Source of the DNA: Melieria omissa
Taxonomy: Eukaryota; Arthropoda; Insecta; Diptera; Ulidiidae
Direction: 5' to 3'
DNA: 64,000 nucleotides
NCBI GenBank assembly: GCA_963971225.1
Contig: OZ020267.1
Span: 111,184,163-111,248,162 of the forward strand
The translations under genes and the position numbers were made by a program. Below the pieces are notes generated by a model. That model saw only the letters and a program-made list of their open reading frames with translations. It was not told the origin of the DNA and made no database searches. Positions within the stretch are counted from its first letter, which is position 1. Each line of letters opens with the position of its first letter. Shown one piece after another: positions 56,093 to 64,000 of the stretch.

Positions 56093-57267
56093 GTAAGGGT
56101 TATTTCTTCCAATTCCTATGCGCATAATTTTAACAAAAAAAAACTTCAACCAATCGTGCAAAGCTGCCATAATCCGCGTTTAAAGCCTCATTAGGCCGCA
56201 CTTCATGTCACGACGCCTTATCACTAACATCAGCAACAGCCATCGCAACAACTACAACAATAACAGATTGACCAACAAGCACAACACAAATGCCAACAAA
56301 ATGGCGCACAATTAAAACGGACACGCTCAACCCGTTTGGGCGCTTCACGGCCCAGGTTAGCCACTTAACCGACGAGCGCGTGGCGCAAGTGGCGTTGTTA
56401 AGCGCCGTGTTCACGCCTCTTCAATTCATTTCGTATTAAAATTAAGCGTTCACACTGAACAGCAACAACGACAACAACAACAATAAGCGAAACAACGAAA
56501 AACCCCAAAAGCAATAACAATGCAAAAGCAGAAAAATCAACGTGTACTACAAACTAGCATTGCATACATTTGGGCGCTGCAGTCTGTTGTACGTTTTGTT
56601 GTAGTTGTGAAGTTGGAAGTGGCGAGGAGGGGAGAGTGAAGAGGGGATTGAAGCTGAAGTAGTGCAACGTTGCTGTAGCTGAGCGGCGCATCGTGTTGTG
56701 TTCAACATGAACGCGCGTAATAATTATGATTATTGTTATTGTTGCATGTTCGGCGGCAGTGGCAACAGTGTCAGCAAATGCAACAACAACAAAAGTGCAC
56801 GGTAGGTGCCACAATTAACGAAAAATGGGTTAAATGCAAATGCTCGACATTAAATGAAATTATAAAGTGGCCGTCGATGTGATGTGGTGTATGATATTTT
56901 GTTGTTGTTGTTGTTGTTATGGTTATTAATGTACTCTTTGTTGTTGTTGTACTGTGTAGTTGAGACACGTACGTTGAAAAATCATGACAACATTTCGCGT
57001 GCTACTGAAGTGACGTCAATTATGGCCAAAGCCGATGGCGCGCAACAATGAAGAGCGAAGGGAAAGAATCGGCCGGAGCGCTGAATTGCTGCTGTCGCAT
57101 TGTAAATTACATTTTAAGCAGATAACGCAAAATCAGTGGCAGCACAAAAAGGAGATATTTTTCGTGCCAGCCAACTAGCAATTTGTGCTCAAGTGGCATT
57201 TTGTCGCGCGTGCGCCAGAAAGTATGCAACAAATGCACAATTTAATTACTGGCAAGCGGGAACAGCC

Positions 57268-57294
57268 TCACACACACACACACACACACACACA
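57268..57294. repeat. (CA)n microsatellite
   Basis: About thirteen CA dinucleotides. Confidence 0.92.
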
Positions 57295-57358
57295 GGAAGC
57301 CGCTTAGAAAACGCATTGAAGTTTAATTAGTTTGGCATTTATGCAAATTTGCTGCATA

Positions 57359-57372
57359 GCCTAAAAGTATGC
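57359..57372 (-). repeat. dispersed 14-mer motif copy
   Basis: Perfect GCCTAAAAGTATGC in the context GCTGCATA-motif-ACACACA. A degenerate copy lies 145 bp to the left at 57214 in the same direction. Confidence 0.85.
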
Positions 57373-57873
57373 ACACACAAATCGAGGTCAATTAGCGTTC
57401 GCATAGTTTGCCCTGATCACATTTTAATTCATTCTTGTCGCATTTAAATGCAATTCTTGCAGCTTAAGTGCGCGTAAATCTGCCGGCAAAGCAAATGACA
57501 AGGCACAACTGGCAAACGCCTGCAACTATGCAATGACAATTTAAATCCTCAGCGCGGTTAATACTAATGTCGAGTCATTTGGTATTCACGCATCAAGTGC
57601 GCATTGTGTGCTCGCCGCTGCTCCTCGTCGCTGACCCGCAAAAGCCAGTACATTTTTAATTAACTCTACTACAGTCTGCACGCTTCCCGGAATTTGGCCA
57701 ATTAATTTCCCTAAACGCAAACAATCACAACACCGAACGCAGTCAGTAAAATGACGGCAGCAGAAAAAAAACGAAGCAAAAAAGGAATCTTAATAAGCAA
57801 TGGTGGAGCGATGAGAAACAACATGACAGCAGCAGCAATAGCGCCAGTCAGCTTGAGCTGTGGTAGCTGCAGC

Positions 57874-57887
57874 ACCTAAAAGTATGC
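57874..57887 (-). repeat. dispersed motif copy (ACCTAAAAGTATGC)
   Basis: Exact core, bracketed by AGCTGCAGC on the left and AGCTAAA on the right, so short AGCTGCA words flank it. Confidence 0.82.
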
Positions 57888-58329
57888 AGCTAAATGTGAA
57901 AACGCAAAATGGCGCCAAGAAGCGGAGAACTAAACCCGTGGAGTTGAACTGTTGGTGGAAAAAAATGTGGGGGCGAAAGTTAGGGAAGAGGGCGCCAATT
58001 GCCGAAAGCAGAGTAGAGAAATAATAGTTGGAAAGGCGGAAATGAAAACCATGCCATACAGCCAAACGTCAACTGCAGCTAAACTTCATTTGAAAGACAA
58101 CACTCAAACGTGAGGAATTTCTAATTGCATTCGGCGTCACTTCAATAATCAAAACCACATTTCAGCATTTTACCATTTCAACAATTTTATTTACTTGCGT
58201 ACTGGGCCAGGGCCCAGTTAGTTAGTGAACTTTCATACTTAAATTTATAGAAATTCTTTTTCCATCGGAGCATATTTCTGTTAACTATGTTCGGCACAAA
58301 ATGTACCTAAAACTTCTACAGACTTCCGT

Positions 58330-59545
58330 CTCAGAGATTTGCAATGCACATGAGACTTCCATTCAAAAGGGACTCGTCACAGGGGACTTCTGTTGAAGAC
58401 TTCTCTCACTGAAGACTTCTTTTCACAGGGATTTTGCGTCACAGGGACTCCTGTTGCAAAGGGCTTCTTTCACAGGGACGTCCATTCAAAAGGGACTCGT
58501 CACAGGGGACTTCTCTTGCAGAGGATTTTTTTCACTGAAAGCTTCCTTTTACAGGGATCTTGCATCCCAGGGACTCCTGTTGCAGAGAACTTCTTTCACA
58601 GGAGACTTCCATTCATAAGGAACTTCTGTTGCGGAAGACTTCTTTCACTGAAGACTTCCATTCACAAGGACTCCCGTCACAAGGGACTCCCGTCACAAGG
58701 GACTCCCGTCACAAGGGACTCCCGTCACAAGGAACTCCCGTCACAAGGGACTCCCGTCACAGGAGACTTCTGTTCCAGAGAACTTCTTTCACTGAAGACT
58801 TCCTTTCACAGGGATCTTGCGTCACAGAGTTCCCTGTTGCAGGGGACTTCTTTCACAGGAGACTTCCATTCATAAGGAACTTCTGTTGCGGAAGACTTCT
58901 TTCACTGAAGACTTCCATTCACAAGGACTCCCGTCACAAGGGACTCCCGTCACAAGGGACTCCCGTCACAAGGAACTCCCGTCACAAGGGACTCCCGTCA
59001 CAGGAGACTTCTGTTCCAGAGAACTTCTTTCACTGAAGACTTCCTTTCACAGGGATCTTGCGTCACAGAGTTCCCTGTTGCAGGGGACTTCTTTCACAGG
59101 AGACTTCCCTACATAAGAAACTTCATTCACTGAAGACTTCCATTCACAAGGGTCTTCCATCACAGGGGACTTCTGTTGAAGACTTCTTTCACTAAAGACT
59201 TCTCTTCACTTCTTCACTTTTGCTTTTACTGAAGACTTCCTTTCCCAGGTATCTTGCATCACAGGGTTCCCTGTTGCAGAGGACTTCTTTCACAGGAGAC
59301 TTCCATTCATAAGGAACATCTGTTGCGGAAGACTTCTGTCACAGGAGACTTCCAGTCACAAAGAACTCTCGTCACAGCGGACTTCTGTTGCAGAAGACAT
59401 TCTTCATTGCAGATTTCATTGAAGAGTTTCCTGTTGCTGAAGACTTTCATTCACAGGGATCTTGCATAACTGGGAACTTCTGTTGCAAACGACATTTTTC
59501 ACAAAAGATCTCGGTCGCAGGAAACTTCTCTCACAGGTGGTTTAC
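58330..59545. repeat. 16-bp-based minisatellite with ~245-bp higher-order units
   Basis: The basic unit is about 16 bp, seen cleanly as ACTCCCGTCACAAGGG in runs near 58670-58765 and 58925-59000. Diverged forms (GACTTCTTTCACAGGA and similar) fill the rest. CAGGGATCTTGC-type words recur near 58553, 58808, 59048, 59243 and 59456, showing larger units of about 195-255 bp. Because 16 is not a multiple of 3, each open frame through it cycles every 48 bp (16 residues), giving long Ser/Gln/Thr/Arg-rich frames in several phases that are by-products. Confidence 0.92.
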
Positions 59546-60539
59546 TTATGTCTCAGGAGACCAATTTTAAGGGGAAACTTCAATGATGATGAGCCCGAAT
59601 TTGTCAGTTTCATTTAGATCCAACACCAACGTATCCAATTCAAAACCCAACGAATTTTGAATAATTTTTTTTATTCAAAAAGTGCACAAATTCTATAGCG
59701 GCCGCCTACAAAATCTTGCGCCGAAAATACTCGTTCAACTGCCACCATTTTTGTCTACTTGTTGCTGTTATTTCTGGTATTTTCTCATTTGCCGCTACGC
59801 TACTTCGTTTTATATTCTATTTATTTTTTGTTCTTGCTGTTGTTGTTGTTGCTGGGCTTTACAGTTGGTGTCATCTTTGCATACTTTGGTGTGCATTTTT
59901 AATGCAATAAAGTGTAGAGTTCGCCGCTGTGACTTCAATTAAAAAAAACAAAAAAAACACCACAGCAACAACTCAAGACGAATGCCAAATGATGGCATAC
60001 GAAACGACGACAAGAACTTTTTAATTTTGTTGATTGCTTAAAATAAAAAAAAAAAACAGTGACCGCAGACTGGCAAAGCAGACAATTTGAAGCCAAAACT
60101 ACGATCCAAACCGCACTAGAAGCGCCGTCAAGCCAGTCTGGCCGCCAGTCAACGCAAGTCATTCGTTTGTGCGGTCAACCAGCAACAGACACAGACACGA
60201 CTGTCGGTGCGCACAGTGTCATTTGTAAGAAAGGACAGCAGCAGCCGCCAAAGACAGCAGGCTGCAGCATTCGAGAATGCGACCGAAGCATTGAATTTGT
60301 GTCTTTTTTACTTTGGTTTACTTTTCTTGCTTTGCTGGATTAAAACTTTTAATTCATTTGGCGCTGACTGCAAGAAAAAACTTCAATTTCAGAAAATTTA
60401 TTTGTGTATTTCTTATTGGCATAATTATGGGTGTTGTTGTAAAGTTTCGGGGGAAAAAAATGTGTCCAGTCATTGACATTGGATATTAAACACTTTGGCG
60501 TGACCTTGGAATGAAAAGTACTTAAGTCAAATGAAGTCT
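59546..60539. other. non-coding region between two minisatellites
   Basis: Unique AT-rich DNA with T and A runs. It includes a GC-richer patch at 60080-60290 whose short frames (60059-60343, 60207-60476) show no known family. GCATACTTTGGTG at 59879 is too diverged to count as the dispersed motif. Confidence 0.5.
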
Positions 60540-61790
60540 ACAGGTGGACAAAAGACGAAATCAAAAAGTTGACAAATGAGAAGATCAGCAAGTCGATGAA
60601 TAAAGAAAGGAGGGACTCGACAAATGAAAAAAGGAATAAGTGGACAAATGAAGAAATGAGCAAATCGACAAATGAAGAATGGACTAAGGTGGAGAAATGA
60701 AGCAGTTAGTAGGTCGACACATTAAGAAAATAGTATGTAGACAAATGAGAAAAGCAGGAAGTTCGCAAAGGAAGAAAGGAATAAGTAAACAAATGAAGAA
60801 AAGAGCAAGTCGACAAATGAGAAAAACAGCAAGTCGATAAATGAAATGCAAAAGCAATCAGTAGGTCGGCAAATGAAGAAAAGTTTAAGTGGACAAATGA
60901 AGGAATGCAGCAAGTCGAGAAATCCATAAAGGAGCAAGTCGACAAATGAAGCAATCAGTAGGTAGACAAATGAATAAATCAGCAAGTCGACAAACGAGAA
61001 AAGCTGCAAGTCGATGAATGCAGAAAGGAGCAAGTCAACAAATGAAGCAGTCAGTAGGTCGACAAATGAAACTAGTAGCATGTCGATAAATGGAAAGCAA
61101 AAGCAATCAGTAGGTCGACAAATGAAGAAAAGTTTAAGTAGACAAATGAAGGAATGCAGCATGTCGAGAAATCCAGAAAGGTGCAAGTCGGCAAACGAGA
61201 AAAGCTGCAAGTCGATGAATACAGAAAGGAGTAAGTCAACAAATGAAGCAGTCAGTAGGTCGACAAATGAAACTAGTAGCATGTCGATAAATGGAAAGCA
61301 AAAGCAATCAGTAGGTCGACAAATAAAGAAATCAGGAAGTCGACAAATGAAGGAATGCAGCAAGTCGAGGAATCCAGAAAGGAGCAAGTCGGCAAACGAG
61401 AAAAGCTGCAAGTCGATGAATACAGAAAGGAGTAAGTCAACAAATGAAGCAGTCAGTAGGTCGACAAATGAAACTAGTAGCATGTCGATAAATGGAAAGC
61501 AAAAGTAATCAGTAGGTCGACAAATAAAGAAATCAGGAAGTCGACAAATGAGAAAACCAGCAAGTCGACAAATGAAGAAAAGAGTAAGTGTTTCCACTTT
61601 CCAATGAAGAAATCAAGAGATCGGCAAATAAGAAAAGCAGTAAGACTATAAATGAAGAATGGAGCTTGTCGACAAATGAAGCAATTGGCAGGTCGACAAA
61701 TTAAGAAAAGAAATAGTCAAATGAAACAATCAGGTAGCAAGTTGGCAAATAGATGAAACAGCAAATCGGCAAAAAAAAGAGATAACAGAA
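60540..61790. repeat. 24-bp minisatellite (AAGTCGACAAATGAAGAAAAGAGC)-like array
   Basis: About fifty diverged 24-bp units centre on AGTCGACAAATGA. A higher-order block containing GAAGCAGTCAGTAGGTCGAC and ACTAGTAGCATGTCGATAAA occurs three times near 61040, 61245 and 61450, about 204 bp apart. Because 24 is a multiple of 3, single frames stay open for long distances on both strands (291 codons on the minus strand at 60722-61597). Those products are simple 8-residue repeats (SKSTNEx.. forward, FVDLLxxSF reverse). Confidence 0.93.
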
Positions 61791-62560
61791 ATTATACGTC
61801 AAACCTTTGACTAAGAACCTAACGTCTTGAGCCCAAAACATTCAACTTCAAATTTGAAAGCTTCCTTAATCCTTTCGCCATTTTTTTTGGCATTTGCCAC
61901 TTTATGGATGCCTCACCTGCCTGTGGTTCCAGGAATCAAATATTTGTTTAGAACATTTTAGACCATTTTAAAGTCTTAAGTGTTTTAAAAAAAGAAAAAT
62001 TGAAACTTTGAGTTCAAAAAAGTGAACATTCAAAATTTATTTGAAATTTTGTATTCTCTTTAAAATAGTTTGAAGTCTTTCTACTAATATTTCACACTTG
62101 ATTGTGTGCCCAAAAAAATCAATAAAAAATCCACAATAACTTAATAACGTTTGCAATTATTTTCAATATGTCAGATTCACTTATTTGTATCCTTTCAATG
62201 GCCTTTTTCAATTTTTTGCTCGCAAGCAAACTAATTTATCTGTCACTCCTCCCCCTCCTCTTCATCAGCATCCATTTGCTATTCATGCATATTTTAACCC
62301 AAAAAAAAATTGCTAAAGCAGAAGCAACGCAAACCAACAGAGAGCGCAACTCATTGGCATTTACCGCACATAAACAATTAAAGATTTGAACAGGCACAGC
62401 AAACACCAACACAGACACACGTACAAGTACACACACACACAGTCACACATCCGTACATATATGCACGGACGTGCGCATTGTTGCGCGCCGCAATGTTCAT
62501 TGCAATTTATTGATTACACTTTTATGCATTTTACAATTTTTGCAATACAAAATTTCCCCC

Positions 62561-62610
62561 ACTCTCTCTGTCCTTCTCTCTCTCTATCAGTGTCTCTCTC
62601 TCTCTCTCTG
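62561..62610. repeat. (CT)n-rich microsatellite
   Basis: Interrupted TCTC runs (CTCTCTCTG, CTTCTCTCTCTC, TGTCTCTCTCTCTCTCTCTG). Confidence 0.88.
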
Positions 62611-63256
62611 TCTGCTCGACCCACACTCCGCCCCGAATCATTCGCTTTGCGCCATAGCAAATTGATTTTTAAATTAATAAACGTTGCGGTTACTTGGCAA
62701 GAATTACAAATTTATGTGCTCGACGCTCGCTCGCCAACAGCCAACAGCAGCTACAACGCCGCGCTGCTTCCGCTTCGCCCTAGACCGCACGCTGTTGCTG
62801 CCGCTGCTGCATTGCGCTGCCATTTCCCCTATTTTGCATATAAATCTTGGTGTGAATTTTTTTCTCACTCGCTTCGTCTTTGCTTTCTGCAGCGCTGCGC
62901 TGTGCCAATTTTTTGCGTGCTGTCTTTTCTCTTGCACATTGCTTCTTACTTGCTGTTTTTATTTGCTTTGTTCTTTGCTGTTTTGGTTTTAGTTTTTGTT
63001 GTTGTTATGTTTGTTTTTTTTTTTCGCGCACAATTTAAAATTGTTTGCCGTTGCTTTTGTGGTTTTAATTCTATTTCCACTATAAATTGTTTCGCTCTGC
63101 TAACATTTTATAATCGAGATTCTACGACTATAACTGCTGCATACCAACACACAGCATACACACACACATACATAAGCACACACATATGAACGCATATATT
63201 TAAATCGAGTTCGCGCACAGCGACTGCCAAGTGCTGCAATAAAAAGTTCATATATT

Positions 63257-63330
63257 TTTCAGTGTTGCGCTTCGAACGTAAATTCAGTCCGTCCGTTCAG
63301 TACGTTTGCAGTTCGTTCGACCATGCGTTG
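63257..63330 (+). promoter_or_regulatory. weak candidate TATA-less promoter region
   Basis: Initiator-like TTCAGTGTTGCG at 63259 is followed by TTCGAACG, ATTCAGTCCG (63283), GTTCAGTACG (63296) and CAGTTCGTTCGACC. Closely spaced TCAGT words followed by TTCG words are common at fly transcription starts, but no clear downstream element is at the expected distance. Low confidence. Confidence 0.2.
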
Positions 63331-63752
63331 GTCTGTCCGCGCATGGCTATGTGTCTGTTCGCTTCGTATGTCTGTGCATTACTACCTTACAACACTATAA
63401 ATATGCCCACAAAATATAAGACAATTTTGTTACCCCACTTCTCTCCTATCACAAATTTACTTTGCACTGTGTGGCACTGTGGCGCACTCCAGTGAAGTGG
63501 CCAACGCCGCCTCAGTTGCCGCTGCTGCAGTCGACACCACTAAACTCGGCGCCATGCCGCAGTCGACAGTCAGCAGCTACCCGGCGTCGGGTAGCAGCGA
63601 ATGCTGATGGCAGCTGGCCTGGCCTGGTCTGGCCACTCGCTGGCATTTGGTATGCAACTAATTACATTTGCATATCTATGCGGTCGGAATTAGTGTAGTC
63701 GAAAAAATTTTTATGTTCAATTTTGCAAGGAATGTGCAAAATTTATACAGCG

Positions 63753-63770
63753 GCACACACACACACACAC
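63753..63770. repeat. (CA)n microsatellite
   Basis: About nine CA dinucleotides between GGCA and CGCACAG. Confidence 0.9.
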
Positions 63771-64000
63771 GCACAGATGCAGACAGATGTAGTCAGTTCC
63801 TTTGGCATTGCTCGGCATTTATGTAGAATTTGTTTTTTATTATAGTTTGGCTGGCGGCACTGTCAAGTGATTTTGCTCTCAAGCATTTAATGCTTTGAAA
63901 GCGCATTCCATGGCCTATTTTTAGGCGTGCCATGACGGTAATTTAGTCTTGCTGCAGTTTTCAGCTGTCACTTGCTGCTCGCAAGGTTATCGTCGACATA

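Larger units (their letters stand above)
55785..58329. other. non-coding region with candidate exon and motif copies
   Basis: Mixed composition. It contains the candidate exon at 56040, degenerate motif copies at 56562 (GCATACATTTGGGC) and 57214 (GCCAGAAAGTATGC), exact ones at 57359 and 57874, TTG runs at 56900-56918 and a CA microsatellite at 57268-57294. CTGGGCCAGGGCCCAG at about 58203 is a short near-palindrome. No coding family recognised. Confidence 0.5.
61791..64000. other. non-coding region, GC-richer and pyrimidine-rich to the right
   Basis: AT-rich to 62.3 kb, then CA tracts, a CT microsatellite (62561-62610), T-rich sequence and a GC-rich patch at 63480-63640. The 267-codon frame at 62386-63189 lies in pyrimidine-rich DNA that lacks stop codons by composition. 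A half motif (TATTTTTAGGCGTGCC) is at about 63916. Confidence 0.45.

Noticed and set aside
60722..61597. 291-codon minus-strand frame resembling a leucine-rich membrane protein
   Set aside because: Fully explained by a 24-bp minisatellite whose period is a multiple of three.
62386..63189. 267-codon open frame on the plus strand
   Set aside because: Rich in His/Thr, then Ser/Leu runs that come from CA and CT simple repeats and T-rich sequence. Stop codons are scarce because purines are scarce. No family motif.

Overview
The window looks like non-coding sequence (large introns or intergenic DNA) from a higher dipteran, most likely a tephritid fruit fly. The signs are AT-rich DNA full of TTG/CAA and CA/GT microsatellites, insect-type transposable elements, and a mariner whose last two catalytic aspartates are 41 residues apart. 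I recall that DD41D spacing as the 'rosa' subfamily described from tephritids. I could not recognise a single conserved host protein-coding exon. Every recognisable protein fragment is a transposase or a non-LTR reverse transcriptase/RNase H, and all of them are broken. The best host-gene hints are a 53-bp candidate non-coding exon at 56040-56092 and weak promoter-like sites near 45.6 kb and 63.3 kb.

Mobile elements, left to right: solo Gypsy-type LTR (3540-3923); RTE-like LINE (about 12.0-13.4 kb); TTAA-flanked DNA element (14923-15652); tRNA-derived SINE (20393-20785); second LTR of the first family, on the minus strand and with a tRNA-Leu-type primer site (22937-23359); minus-strand RNase H-bearing LINE with 14-bp target-site duplications (28787-30772); plus-strand RNase H-bearing LINE (about 36.5-38.9 kb) holding a 275-bp solo LTR; two more SINEs (39575-39905, 42383-42766); Jockey/CR1-like LINE (about 43168-44594); relic of an irritans-type mariner (44641-44763); long-inverted-repeat MITE (47253-47704); and a mariner with an internal deletion (54821-55784).

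Between these lie about fifteen mostly unrelated, decayed tandem arrays, with periods from 16 bp to several hundred bp. Several took transposon hits, so the arrays are older than those insertions. Three stand out: 144-bp repeats at 7.5-8.6 kb, 142-bp repeats at 48.9-49.8 kb, and an array at 53.4-54.8 kb built on palindromic TTTCGGTTA/TAACCGAAA boxes about 101 bp apart.

The most striking signal is a short motif, GCATACTTTTAGGC or its complement. The 12-bp core CATACTTTTAGG occurs exactly about 25 times by eye, where chance predicts far fewer than one. It sits in unique sequence on both strands, inside every intact unit of two otherwise unrelated arrays, and in both copies of the Gypsy-type LTR. 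It is missing from the transposon-dense 36.2-48.9 kb interval. It looks like a lineage-specific recognition site or micro-repeat, and I do not recognise it from known families. All counts and coordinates were read by eye.
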